From: Acidobacteriota bacterium
Lineage (GTDB): Bacteria; Acidobacteriota; Terriglobia; Bryobacterales; Bryobacteraceae
Direction: 5' to 3'
Length of the DNA stretch: 64,000 bases
NCBI GenBank assembly: GCA_016185425.1
Contig: JACPNQ010000024.1
Coordinates: 62,001-126,000, forward strand
Part shown: positions 1 to 8,589 of the stretch, in pieces
How the letters are laid out: each line of letters opens with the position of its first letter
How positions within the stretch are numbered: the stretch's first letter is position 1
Made by a program: the position numbers and the translations under genes
Notes under the pieces: model-generated
Database searches by the model: none
Seen by the model: only the letters and a program-made list of their open reading frames with translations
What the model was told of the DNA's origin: nothing

Positions 1-132
1 CGGCTTCACCCATCGGTTCACGCCCAGAATCTGCGTTCCGTCAAACAGCGCCAGCACTGCGCAAATCACCAGCACGACAGCATGCAAAACAGCCGTGTTA
101 AACAGCAGCCGTTGTCTCTCCCGCCAAGTCAC
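1..132 (-). CDS. Membrane protein, N-terminal part (cut by window edge)
   Basis: Only the first 44 codons lie in the window. Reading the minus strand from a GTG at 132 gives an open frame with a hydrophobic stretch (about residues 12-28, containing AVVLVICAVLAL) and then DGTQILGVNRWVKP. That looks like the start of a multi-spanning inner-membrane protein. The GTG overlaps the stop of the ABA4-like gene upstream as GTGA, so the two are probably translated together. I recognise the GVNRWVKP phrase from uncharacterised membrane proteins but assign no function. The start is inferred from the overlap and has no obvious Shine-Dalgarno site. Confidence 0.55.
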   Translation of the reverse strand, partial: MTWRERQRLLFNTAVLHAVVLVICAVLALFDGTQILGVNRWVKP

Positions 133-533
133 GCGATCCTCCCGCGCAAAGCAAAAAACAGGAGCAGACCCGCGGGTCCGAACAGAAAGGTCAACGGCAG
201 CGCCGGAAGGACACGCCACCAGGTCAACTCCAGCCGCTGCCCTTCGCTGACAATCCAAGCTCCTGTGAACAGATCGAATGCGAGGTAATGCACCCATCCG
301 CCAAGCGCCACCCACTTGTAAGTAAACAGCCTCATCACCTCCGGCAATGTGCCAAACCCGCCCTCCGCTTCGCCGAAATGCGCGCCCATCAACACCACAT
401 AAGCCGCCGCGAATAGAGCAGCCAGCCAGCGAGCCGTATTCACTCCCCAGGGCTTGCGAAATCCAGCCGCCAGCGCAATCCACCCGGCCAGAGCCAATGT
501 GTTGCAGACTGAAAAGACACTCTCTGGTTGCAC
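129..533 (-). CDS. ABA4-like family membrane protein (DUF4281)
   Basis: A 134-residue integral membrane protein with about four hydrophobic segments: residues 10-24, 34-50, 72-90 and 108-130. The segment around [15 protein letters not shown] and the loop [10 protein letters not shown] are typical of the ABA4-like family (DUF4281). That family is named after a plant protein needed for neoxanthin formation; its bacterial role is unknown. The start MQPESVF matches the usual family start. The gene lies head to head with garD, with only two bases between the two likely start codons, and its stop overlaps the next gene. Family call is good; function is unknown. Confidence 0.8.
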   Translation of the reverse strand: MQPESVFSVCNTLALAGWIALAAGFRKPWGVNTARWLAALFAAAYVVLMGAHFGEAEGGFGTLPEVMRLFTYKWVALGGWVHYLAFDLFTGAWIVSEGQRLELTWWRVLPALPLTFLFGPAGLLLFFALRGRIA

Positions 534-535
534 TC

Positions 536-2041
536 GTGAATCCTCTTTTCATTCAAGTCCACGCCAACGACAACGTTGCCATCATCGTGAATCCGGAAGG
601 CGTCTCGTCCGGCGCGCATTTCCAGAACGGCCTCACCGCCGCGGAATCGATTCCACAATCGCACAAAATCACTCTTGCGCCGCTCAAAGCCGGTGCTCCC
701 ATCATCCGCTACGGGGAAATCATCGGGCACATCATCAACGACGTCGAAGCCGGCCGCTGGATCCGCGAGGACATGCTGACCCTCCCCGCCGCGCCGCCCT
801 TAGACCAGCTTCCCCTTGCCACGAGAAAACTCCCGCTGCCAGCGCCTCTCACGGGCTACACATTTGAGGGCTACCGTAACGCCGACGGCTCTGCCGGCAC
901 TCGCAACATGCTGGGCATCACAACCACCGTGCAATGCGTTGCGCCTACAGTCGAATACGCCGTCCGCCGCATCGAAGCCGAGATTCTCCCCAAATTTCCC
1001 AATGTCGACGGCGTCGTCGCCGTCACCCACACCTATGGGTGCGGTGTTGCCATCGACGCTCCCGGCGCGCGCGTCCCCATCCGAACTCTCGGCCACATCA
1101 GCCGCCACGCCAACATCGCCGGCGACCCCCTCGTTGTCAGCCTCGGCTGTGAAAAGATGCAACCCAGCCGTCTGCTCCCCTTCTACGAGCCCAGCGTCAT
1201 TCGCCTGCAAGACAACAAGGGCTTCGCGGCCACTGTCGCCGCAATCTGCGAACAGGCCGAAAAGCGCCTCGCCGAACTCAACACGCGCCGCCGAACCGCT
1301 ATCCCGGCGAGCGAACTCAACGTTGGTCTCCAATGCGGCGGCAGCGACGCCTTCAGCGGCGTCACATGCAACCCTGCCGTCGGCTACTTTGCCGATCTGC
1401 TGGTCCGCGCCGGCGGAACCGTCCTGTTCTCTGAAGTCACCGAGGTTCGCGACGCCGTACACCTTCTGACTCCTCGCTGTGCCGATGAAACTACGGCCCG
1501 CAAGCTGATTGACGAAATGGAATGGTACGACGAGTACCTCGCCCGCGGCGGCGCCGACCGCTCCGCCAATCCAACTCCCGGCAACAAGCGCGGCGGCCTT
1601 GCCAATGTCGTCGAAAAGGCCCTCGGCTCCATCGCCAAAGCCGGCTCGGGCACCATTCACCACGTCGCCACGCACGGCGAAAAGGTGACCGCAAAGGGAT
1701 TAGTCTTCGCCGCTACGCCGGCGAGCGACTTTATCTGCGGCACGCAGCAGCTTGCGAGCATGAACCTTCACGTCTTCACCACAGGCGAAGGCTCACCGTA
1801 CGGCCTGGCAATGGTCCCGGTGGCGAAGGTGTCGTCGCGCACGGCGCTCGCCGAAAAGTGGCCCGATCTGATCGATGTCAACGCCGGCACCATTGCCACG
1901 GGGGAACAGAGCATCGCCGATGTCGGCTGGCAGCTTTTCCATTTTCTGCTCGACGTAGCGAGCGGCCGCAAGAAAACCTGGGCCGAACACTGGCGGCTCC
2001 ACAACGCGCTGGCCCCCTTCAACCCCGGCCCCGTCACCTAG
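536..2041 (+). CDS. garD: Galactarate dehydratase (UxaA family)
   Basis: Dehydrates galactarate (mucate) to 5-keto-4-deoxy-glucarate, the entry step of galactarate catabolism in the cytoplasm. The protein follows GarD along its whole length: an N-terminal SAF-like domain ([14 protein letters not shown], then RYGEIIGH), the phrase [18 protein letters not shown], and UxaA-core motifs including [42 protein letters not shown] and [10 protein letters not shown]. The frame is open from 347, but homology begins near FIQVH. The best starts are GTG at 536 (501 aa) or ATG at 497, and the latter would run into the opposite ABA4-like gene. The stop overlaps the stop of the convergent permease gene. No other galactarate pathway gene is in the window. 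Confidence 0.9.
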   Translation: MNPLFIQVHANDNVAIIVNPEGVSSGAHFQNGLTAAESIPQSHKITLAPLKAGAPIIRYGEIIGHIINDVEAGRWIREDMLTLPAAPPLDQLPLATRKLPLPAPLTGYTFEGYRNADGSAGTRNMLGITTTVQCVAPTVEYAVRRIEAEILPKFPNVDGVVAVTHTYGCGVAIDAPGARVPIRTLGHISRHANIAGDPLVVSLGCEKMQPSRLLPFYEPSVIRLQDNKGFAATVAAICEQAEKRLAELNTRRRTAIPASELNVGLQCGGSDAFSGVTCNPAVGYFADLLVRAGGTVLFSEVTEVRDAVHLLTPRCADETTARKLIDEMEWYDEYLARGGADRSANPTPGNKRGGLANVVEKALGSIAKAGSGTIHHVATHGEKVTAKGLVFAATPASDFICGTQQLASMNLHVFTTGEGSPYGLAMVPVAKVSSRTALAEKWPDLIDVNAGTIATGEQSIADVGWQLFHFLLDVASGRKKTWAEHWRLHNALAPFNPGPVT

Positions 2042-3633
2042 AGCCGCAACCGAATCAGATCCTCCTCCCTATCCTCAAACACCAGCCTCGCCCTTCCCGC
2101 CTCCACGGCCTCAGCCGCCATGGGCCGGTAGTAGAACAACACCGCTGTCGCCGCGAGCGGCACAATCGCCCGCAACGGCTGCCCGCCTATCCATGCGGCA
2201 ATCCAGCCTCCCGCCCAAGGAACGAACAACAAACCGACGAGAGCCATCAGTGCATGGACCAGCCGTGTATTCCGGAACCCCGCTGGCCGCACCGTGAACG
2301 GAATCTGCCGGAACCCCAGTAACAACGCCTCTATCAGCACTGCATGGATCAGCACCAGTGCTAGCGTTACGGCCAGCGGACACAAGGCCACAACAGGCAG
2401 GACCACCAGCACGCCGAAATGCAGCCACAACAACCGCCGCGCCACACGCACCGGTTCGTCGCCCTCAACGACCGCCAGTAGCCGGAAAGGCCAATTTGCA
2501 GCCGGCAGCGCCGCCACTCCAAACGCCGTCCGGATCGCCAGCACTAACGAAAACCCCGCAAAGAACGGCACGCGGTTCGCGTCGCCGTACATCACACCGG
2601 CTACCAGCCCCGCACCCAACAGCGCGATCACCAGCAAACTATGCCGCTCGCTCCGCCACAACGTCTGCATGCTGAACCGGAACGCCGCGCGCTCCAATGG
2701 CGTCTTTCCGAAAGACAGTAGCCAACCCGGCCATCGCCGGCGTTGCGACGATCGAACCAACCGTCCATCGATTCCCCGCCGGTAGCCAATTACATATCCC
2801 GCCAGCGCCACCAATCCCGTCACCAACAACGCCCACAACGCCCGCTGCCACAGGACGGCAACTGCCAAATCCTCCCTTCCAATCAGCGGTCCGTATAACG
2901 ACGCAAACCATAAAGGCGGATACCATGTCTGCCACGTCGCCGTCCCCTCCCGCGTCATTCGCAGCCACACATGCCCTTTTGACGACGTCATCCACATTGC
3001 CAGCAGCGCAATCCCCATCGCAGACCGCAGCAGAATCGATAGTCCCCCAAACCATCGGGGCGGCGCCGCCGCAATCAGCAGCCCCATCGTCGAGAAACAC
3101 AAACAAAACGTGAAGACGCTAGCGAGCACCAGCGCCAGCACGTGTGCCAGAACCAGAGCGGCAAATGGCCCGATCCCATGCGACTCCGCCGTCACTACCA
3201 TCGGAAACACAAACATTGACCCTGCGTTCACGTCGATGATGAACACACCCACTACAAGTCCAATCGCCGCCAGGCTCGCGAAGAATGTCTGCCGCGCCCC
3301 AATCGGCAGCGGCCCAAGATTCAACCGGTCAGTCATGTCGGGCAGAATCCGGTCCCACTTCCACAACGTCACCAGCCCTGTCACTGCCATCGAAAACACC
3401 AGCAGCATATACCCATCGCCCACGGCTCGAGGATAATGGTCCGCAAAAACCGGCTTTCCGCGGAAATACCGCAGTAGCGACGAGTACTTATCCAACAGCC
3501 CAATCGCGACAAACACACCCGGCGATGCCAACAGCGCTAGCATTGCTCCCAGGCTCATATCCAGATCGCCGGAGTCTTCCGAGCCCGATTGCACCAGCCG
3601 CCGCGCGAAATGCTTCACCAGCGTCCGGAACAT
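2038..3633 (-). CDS. ABC transporter permease, multi-spanning
   Basis: A 531-residue hydrophobic protein with roughly ten to twelve predicted membrane segments, encoded two bases after the ATPase gene at 3636. That position makes it the membrane half of the same ABC transporter. There is no signal peptide. Soluble loops include a basic stretch before the segment [20 protein letters not shown] do not recognise a substrate-specific motif. The last bases overlap garD tail to tail (shared CTAG). Export-type (ABC-2-like) is the most likely class given the ATPase type; the substrate is unknown. Confidence 0.75.
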   Translation of the reverse strand: MFRTLVKHFARRLVQSGSEDSGDLDMSLGAMLALLASPGVFVAIGLLDKYSSLLRYFRGKPVFADHYPRAVGDGYMLLVFSMAVTGLVTLWKWDRILPDMTDRLNLGPLPIGARQTFFASLAAIGLVVGVFIIDVNAGSMFVFPMVVTAESHGIGPFAALVLAHVLALVLASVFTFCLCFSTMGLLIAAAPPRWFGGLSILLRSAMGIALLAMWMTSSKGHVWLRMTREGTATWQTWYPPLWFASLYGPLIGREDLAVAVLWQRALWALLVTGLVALAGYVIGYRRGIDGRLVRSSQRRRWPGWLLSFGKTPLERAAFRFSMQTLWRSERHSLLVIALLGAGLVAGVMYGDANRVPFFAGFSLVLAIRTAFGVAALPAANWPFRLLAVVEGDEPVRVARRLLWLHFGVLVVLPVVALCPLAVTLALVLIHAVLIEALLLGFRQIPFTVRPAGFRNTRLVHALMALVGLLFVPWAGGWIAAWIGGQPLRAIVPLAATAVLFYYRPMAAEAVEAGRARLVFEDREEDLIRLRL

Positions 3634-3635
3634 GG

Positions 3636-4355
3636 CTATGCCGCCTCAATCGCGGCCACAATATTCCGCGCCGTCTGCGCCGTGTCCGTCTGTTCGGCCA
3701 TCTGCACAAACGCGTCCTCCAGCCGCGTGAACCCGAGCTGCGCCAGCGTCTCCGCCATGTTTCCCGCTGCGATCTGTTTGCCTTTCCGGAGCAGCACGAG
3801 TTGATTGCTCAGCCGCTCCACCACCTCAATCGCCGGGCTCGCGAAGAAGATCGCTTTCCCAGCCTGCGCTAACTGCTCGATCACCTGCCGGAGTACAATC
3901 CCGCTCGACACATCCAGTCCGGTGAACGGCTCGTCGAGTATCAACAGATCCGGGTTGTGCATTGTCGCGCTGATCAGCGCAATCCGCTGCCGCATGCCCT
4001 TCGAATACGATCCGATCGTGACGTCGCGATAGGCGTAAATCGTGAACGCCTCCAGCATCGCCTTTGTCTTCGCCTCAAACACGCGCGGGGGAATATTGCG
4101 CAGCGTCGCGATTAGCTCCAAGTACTCCCAGCCGGTCAGGAAGCTGTAGAGCTGCGCCTCTTCCGGCACGTAGCCGATCGCTCTCTTATAGCCAACCAGA
4201 TCCTCTCTTACCGGCCGGCCGTGGAATAGAATGTCGCCGCTCGTCGGCTCCAGCAGGCCCGTCAGCATCTTCACCGTGGTGCTCTTGCCGGAACCGTTCG
4301 GCCCAAGGTATCCAAGAATGTCGCCTCGCGCGATGGAGAATTGCACCGCGTCCAC
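3636..4355 (-). CDS. ABC transporter ATP-binding protein with altered H-loop
   Basis: ATPase subunit paired with the permease downstream. Visible motifs are Walker A GPNGSGKST (residues 18-26 of this frame), the Q-loop region VPEEAQLYSF, signature YSKGMRQR and Walker B LLILDEPFTGLD. The switch region reads FFASPAIEVVE, where relatives have S-S-H followed by xxEVVE, so the conserved H-loop histidine is replaced by proline. The GTG start at 4355 is too short. The same frame continues upstream with ILEARNLSKRYASLLAV, a normal ABC N-terminus including the A-loop tyrosine, but no ATG, GTG or TTG precedes it before the acetyltransferase stop. See findings. Confidence 0.85.
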   Translation of the reverse strand: MDAVQFSIARGDILGYLGPNGSGKSTTVKMLTGLLEPTSGDILFHGRPVREDLVGYKRAIGYVPEEAQLYSFLTGWEYLELIATLRNIPPRVFEAKTKAMLEAFTIYAYRDVTIGSYSKGMRQRIALISATMHNPDLLILDEPFTGLDVSSGIVLRQVIEQLAQAGKAIFFASPAIEVVERLSNQLVLLRKGKQIAAGNMAETLAQLGFTRLEDAFVQMAEQTDTAQTARNIVAAIEAA

Positions 4356-4449
4356 CGCCAGCAGGCTCGCATAGCGCTTTGACAGGTTCCGTGCTTCGAG
4401 AATCGGTTCGATTCCGAATAGACACCCCGGCTGTGCGAAAAGTTCCCCG

Positions 4450-5022
4450 TTACCCGCGCGGCTCCAGCATCTTCTCCAGCCGCGCCTTTACCTCCGGCCA
4501 CTCCTCCACGATCACGCTGAAATACACCGTGTCCCGCACATGGCCCGGCACCACCATGTGCCGGCGCAGCGTCCCCTCTTCCTTCGCTCCAACACGCAGC
4601 ATCGCGCGCTGCGAACGCGTGTTCCGCGAGTCCGTCTTCAGCTCCACGCGGTTCATTCCCATAGTTTCAAACCCGTGGCGAAACAGCAGGTACTTACACT
4701 CCGTGTTCACGGCGGTCCGCTGAAACGGTTGCCCATACCAGGTCGACCCGATCTCCACGCGCTTGTGCGCGGGCTCGTAGTTCATGAATCTTGTCGACCC
4801 GGCCACCTTCCCGCCCGCCTTTTCGATCACCGCGAACGCGTGTTGTCCAGGCCCCTGCGCGGCGCGGATATACTCCGCCATCTCTTCGCGATTCGTCACG
4901 CGCACTGTCGTTAACGCCCACAGCGCCGGCTCAAATCCAATCGCGCAAAGACCGTCCAGATGGTCTTCGGTTAGCGGTTCCAGGCGGACGTAGCGGCCCT
5001 CTAACGTAATTGGCGGGAGCAT
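4450..5022 (-). CDS. GNAT acetyltransferase, RimJ/RimL-like
   Basis: A 190-residue N-acetyltransferase of the GNAT superfamily. It starts MLPPITLEGR and carries the RimJ/RimL-type layout: LEGRYVRLEPL at the N-terminus, strand AFAVIEK, GSTRFMNY, then EIGSTWYGQPFQRTAVNTE and MGMNRVELKTDSRN, and the C-terminal MLRVGAKEEGTLRRHMV. It would move an acetyl group from acetyl-CoA to an amine or protein N-terminus; the substrate cannot be read. The ATG at 5022 is chosen because homology begins there. The frame stays open further upstream only as antisense to the sulfatase. It probably leads the operon with the ABC transporter genes. Confidence 0.85.
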   Translation of the reverse strand: MLPPITLEGRYVRLEPLTEDHLDGLCAIGFEPALWALTTVRVTNREEMAEYIRAAQGPGQHAFAVIEKAGGKVAGSTRFMNYEPAHKRVEIGSTWYGQPFQRTAVNTECKYLLFRHGFETMGMNRVELKTDSRNTRSQRAMLRVGAKEEGTLRRHMVVPGHVRDTVYFSVIVEEWPEVKARLEKMLEPRG

Positions 5023-5040
5023 GACACATTTTCGGATAGT

Positions 5041-6417
5041 ATGGCTCCTATGTCCATCTCGCGCCGGTCCTTTCTGCAGGGCGCTGCCTTGCAGATGCAG
5101 CGCAGCCGTCCCAACGTCCTCGTGCTCTACGCCGATGACATGAGCTATCGCACCATCCGCTCGCTGAATAATCCCGAGATCAAGACGCCCAACCTGGACA
5201 AGCTCGTCTCGCGCGGCACCGCGTTCACCCACGCGTTCATCATGGGCGGCCTGCAGCCCGCCGTCTGTGTTCCCAGCCGAGCCATGCTGATGTCCGGTCA
5301 GAACCTCTTCCATGCCACCGCCAACGTCGTCCGGCAGAGCGAATGGGGCCCACCCAAGGATTTCCACTTGTGGCCTGAGATTCTTGGCCGCAGTGGCTAT
5401 CAAACCATCGGCATCGGTAAGTGGCACAACGGTCCTGAACTCTTCCATCGCGCCTTCCAGAAGGGCGGACCCATTCTCTTCGGCGGGATGGCCGATCACT
5501 ACCGGACGCCAATCCATGACTTCAATCCCGCCGGCAAGTACCCGAAGGACGCCGCCAAACCTCGTGCCGCGCATTCGAGCGAAATCTTCGCCGATGCCGC
5601 CATTCAGCACATCCAGGAGCGGGACAAGTCCAAACCGTTCGCGCTCTACTGCGCCTTCACCGCTCCCCATGATCCCCGCCAACCGCCCAAGGAGTTCAAA
5701 GCCATGTACCCCGAAGAGCGCATCGAGCTTCCCCCGAACTTCCTCCCTCAGCATCCCTTCGACAACGGCGAGTTGAAAGTCCGCGACGAAGCCCTTCTCC
5801 CATGGCCGCGCACGCCCGAAGCGATCCGCAAGGAGCGCAGCGACTACTACGCGCTCATCACCCACCTCGACGCGCAGGTCGGCCGCATTCTCGACGCCCT
5901 CGACCGCGAGGGCCTTGCGCGTTCAACGATTGTTGTTTTCGCCGGCGACAACGGTCTTGCTGTGGGCCAGCACGGCCTGCTCGGCAAGCAGAGTCTATAT
6001 GACCACTCCATTCGCGTCCCTCTCATCATGGCGGGTCCCGGTATTCGCGCCGGACAGCGCACGGAGACGATGGTCTATCTCTTCGATATCTTCCCGACGC
6101 TCTTCGAACTGATCGGCCTGCCGGTGCCGCCCACCGTCGATGGCAAGAGCATGATGCCGGTCCTGAAAGATCCGAAGCACAAGCTGCGCGATGGGATGGT
6201 GTTCGCTTATCGTCATTATCAGCGTGCGCTCCGGACCACACGCTGGAAATACATCCGCTATAACGTGGATGGTGTGCAGACAAAGCAACTCTTCGATATC
6301 GCCGCCGACCCTTGGGAGAGGAAAGATGTGTCCAAGGAACCTGCAAACGAGGAGACCTGCACCCAACTCGACATTTTGATGAAGATGTTGTTAAAACAAT
6401 CCGGCGACCCTGCCTAA
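5041..6417 (+). CDS. Sulfatase (arylsulfatase/choline-sulfatase type)
   Basis: A 458-residue type I sulfatase. It has the metal-binding start LYADDM, the formylglycine consensus CVPSR (C-x-P-S-R, about residues 77-81) followed by AMLMSGQ, and the C-terminal active-site parts FAGDNG, GQHGLLGK and SLYDHSIRVP. These enzymes hydrolyse sulfate esters using a formylglycine made from the cysteine. The N-terminus has a Tat-like SRRSFLQG, but the hydrophobic core after it is very short, so export is uncertain. The start is ATG 5041 or ATG 5050. The gene stands alone, divergent from the acetyltransferase (18 bp apart). No maturase is nearby. Confidence 0.9.
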   Translation: MAPMSISRRSFLQGAALQMQRSRPNVLVLYADDMSYRTIRSLNNPEIKTPNLDKLVSRGTAFTHAFIMGGLQPAVCVPSRAMLMSGQNLFHATANVVRQSEWGPPKDFHLWPEILGRSGYQTIGIGKWHNGPELFHRAFQKGGPILFGGMADHYRTPIHDFNPAGKYPKDAAKPRAAHSSEIFADAAIQHIQERDKSKPFALYCAFTAPHDPRQPPKEFKAMYPEERIELPPNFLPQHPFDNGELKVRDEALLPWPRTPEAIRKERSDYYALITHLDAQVGRILDALDREGLARSTIVVFAGDNGLAVGQHGLLGKQSLYDHSIRVPLIMAGPGIRAGQRTETMVYLFDIFPTLFELIGLPVPPTVDGKSMMPVLKDPKHKLRDGMVFAYRHYQRALRTTRWKYIRYNVDGVQTKQLFDIAADPWERKDVSKEPANEETCTQLDILMKMLLKQSGDPA

Positions 6418-6439
6418 AACCCTTGCCACGTGTAGGCCT

Positions 6440-7243
6440 TTAATCGCGGAAGATTTTGGCCTTGTCCCACTTCCCGATGGTTTCGCCAATCAACGTCTGC
6501 ATCCGCTGATTCACGGCCTTCCGATACTGCTCCGCCTTGTCCCTATCAAACCGCACATAGCCCTGATTCGGTTGATACAGAATAATCGACGAAGGGAATG
6601 GATACGCAAACCACGTATTCGCCGCCGGCCGTGCCGTCGCCAGCTCCTTCGAATAGCGCCTGGCGTCCACTAGCTTCGGATTCACGGCCTGCACATACGC
6701 CGTCTCGTTCCAACCCGCATGGCCGCCGTCCTCGCCGAATATCTCCTTCGTCAAGTCGCTCGCCAGCGCCCACCAATTAATCACCATCACGCGCACCCGC
6801 AGCCGCGAACCCACGTCCGTCGCAATGCTCTCCAATATCGCCGTTTGCGGACCGCCATGCCCGTTCACGATGATCAGGTTCTTAAACCCATGTCCGGCCC
6901 ATCCCTCCAGGACATCCGTCACAAACGCCCGATAATGGCTCTCCTTAATTGAAAACGACCCCGCGTACGGCGCCAGCGCGCCCGTCACGCCATATGGCAG
7001 CACGGGTGCGTAAACGGCGTTCAGCGGCGCCGCGATCTCTTTCACGATCGCTTCAGGCGCCGTATTGTCCGCGCCGTTGTTGATCACTCCGTGCGCCTCC
7101 ATTGTGCCGACGGGAATCAGAATCGTTTCGATCTTCGACGGGATCAATTCCTGGAACTCCATCCAGTTGATGTCGTTCAATGAGCGAGTCGCCGGTTGTG
7201 CAAGCAACCCCAGCACAGTGGCAATGCCAAGCCAAATCTTCAT
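6440..7243 (-). CDS. Creatininase-family amidohydrolase, exported
   Basis: A 267-residue member of the creatininase/creatinine amidohydrolase family, whose members hydrolyse cyclic or linear amides with a two-metal centre. The conserved pieces are visible: PVGTMEAHG, NGADNTAPE, the NGHGG motif, and GGHAGWNETA, which supply the metal-binding Glu, His and Asp. It begins with a short hydrophobic signal (KIWLGIATVLGLLA, cleavage likely near QPATRS), so it is probably periplasmic. It is the last gene of a four-gene operon and overlaps the DinB-like gene by four bases. The substrate is not known. Confidence 0.85.
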   Translation of the reverse strand: MKIWLGIATVLGLLAQPATRSLNDINWMEFQELIPSKIETILIPVGTMEAHGVINNGADNTAPEAIVKEIAAPLNAVYAPVLPYGVTGALAPYAGSFSIKESHYRAFVTDVLEGWAGHGFKNLIIVNGHGGPQTAILESIATDVGSRLRVRVMVINWWALASDLTKEIFGEDGGHAGWNETAYVQAVNPKLVDARRYSKELATARPAANTWFAYPFPSSIILYQPNQGYVRFDRDKAEQYRKAVNQRMQTLIGETIGKWDKAKIFRD

Positions 7244-7731
7244 GCGATCGCCTTCTTATGGGTGAAGAATCCAAGCTCCTGGTGCGTCAACAGTTTCGTG
7301 GCAAAGTAGATCTGTCCGGCGTGCAGGGAGAAATGTTCGGTCGTCTTGAAGATCGCTTCCAGCATCGTCATCTCCCGGTTCTGTACCACGATCTTCGTCA
7401 TGAGCTGTTCTTCAGTCACACCTTTGATAATCCCCGCCGCGTCGGCGACAACGATTTTCAGCCGCTCTCGCAAGCTATCGACGTCAACTCCGCCGTGCGC
7501 ATTGAACTCATCGTCGCGCTCGCGGATGTCGGACTCGCCCTGGATCGCGTGGCGTGTGTATTGATGGAGGTTCCCGCACAAATGCAGGACGATATTGCCG
7601 ATCGCGTTCTCGTTCTCGCTGCCTCGCGTCCAAACCTGTTCTGTTGTCAGCTTTCCGAGACTCACGTCAATCCGGCCAGCGTGCTGCGTAATCGTGGCGG
7701 CCGCGATATTCGCAAATGTGGTTCCAATCAT
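7240..7731 (-). CDS. DinB-like / DUF1572 family protein
   Basis: A 163-residue four-helix protein of the DinB/YfiT-like superfamily, resembling DUF1572. The family's metal-binding histidines are visible in NIVLHLCGNLHQYT and in TTEHFSLHAGQIYFATK. Members of the superfamily include thiol-dependent transferases; many are of unknown function, and nothing here fixes the substrate. It overlaps the genes on both sides by four bases, so it sits in the middle of a translationally coupled operon. Confidence 0.8.
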   Translation of the reverse strand: MIGTTFANIAAATITQHAGRIDVSLGKLTTEQVWTRGSENENAIGNIVLHLCGNLHQYTRHAIQGESDIRERDDEFNAHGGVDVDSLRERLKIVVADAAGIIKGVTEEQLMTKIVVQNREMTMLEAIFKTTEHFSLHAGQIYFATKLLTHQELGFFTHKKAIA

Positions 7732-8588
7732 CGGAGTGCCTCCTCCAGTTTTCCGACAAGCGCTCTCGCGGCGAGCGAAGGGTGACGAATCGCCAGTACC
7801 GCGGGGTCGATCTTATTTTCCTTCAAGAATTGGGCGAATGTGTCGATGTTTTCCGAGCACTCCGTTCGCCCTTCCAGCGAATCGCACTGCGCATCCTCGC
7901 AGTGGCACGCCTCCTCGAAGGTCTTGTGTAACTTCACCGCAGCCAGGGCCGCGGTCGCCTCTTCGCGATGCCCGGCGAACCATGCCGAAATATAGCCTTG
8001 ATGCATCAACCGTTCCGTTACGTCCTCAATCGTCTCCGACATGTCCAGCACCTCGCGGAAAAGCAGGGATCGCCGATGGTCCGATAAGGCCTCGTCGTCG
8101 GCGCGGTCCATCTTCTCTTTGATCGATACTGGTACCGCGATTCGCTTTCTGACCCGTTCCGGTTCTTTCTGTTTGGATGCCTTCTCCAACTTTCCCAACG
8201 CCTCCAGCGCCTGCTCCGCGCTCTCAATCGTCGTCGTGCCCTCGATTGCCCGCAATCCTTCCATTGGGTCTACGGCACTCCAACATCGAATCGCCTGTCG
8301 TGGGGGAATCTCCCGGCACAGCCGCCGCGCCTCGCCCGCATTTTGTTTTGCCATCAGCACTGCTGCCTGCGTCACGAAGATATATCGCGAGGGTTCATGC
8401 CGGATGGCCGCGCTTACCCGCAGCGCGCTCTCCAAAAATTCCATGCGCCGCACGGCGTACTTCTCCGCCGGAAGCAGCCGCGCCGCCGCCAGCAGCGTCT
8501 CCACTTGAAGCACCGGAGGCTCCGCGTGCGAAGCTTCCTCAATCTGCTGCAAAAGGGAAACAATCAGCGCTGAGGCCGCCAGCAGCAT
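7728..8588 (-). CDS. Unknown protein, paralog of the adjacent upstream gene
   Basis: A 286-residue protein starting MLLAASALIVSLLQQ, where the hydrophobic first residues could be a signal peptide. I do not recognise the family. It is clearly related to the gene before it: both share IR-x-E-P-x-RY, LxAKQ, an EIPPRQ/RIPPRQ block followed by a tryptophan, a Cys/His-rich patch (here CHCEDAQC) and the C-terminal block IDP...RHPSLAAR. The paralog lost or shortened the middle region. ATG 8588 follows the previous stop by one base. It is helical and repeat-like in feel, but not a clear TPR. Function unknown. Confidence 0.75.
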   Translation of the reverse strand: MLLAASALIVSLLQQIEEASHAEPPVLQVETLLAAARLLPAEKYAVRRMEFLESALRVSAAIRHEPSRYIFVTQAAVLMAKQNAGEARRLCREIPPRQAIRCWSAVDPMEGLRAIEGTTTIESAEQALEALGKLEKASKQKEPERVRKRIAVPVSIKEKMDRADDEALSDHRRSLLFREVLDMSETIEDVTERLMHQGYISAWFAGHREEATAALAAVKLHKTFEEACHCEDAQCDSLEGRTECSENIDTFAQFLKENKIDPAVLAIRHPSLAARALVGKLEEALR

Positions 8589-8589
8589 A

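Noticed and set aside
5023..5865. N-terminal extension of the acetyltransferase frame
   Set aside because: It is antisense to the sulfatase and has no acetyltransferase homology; ATG 5022 begins the conserved part.
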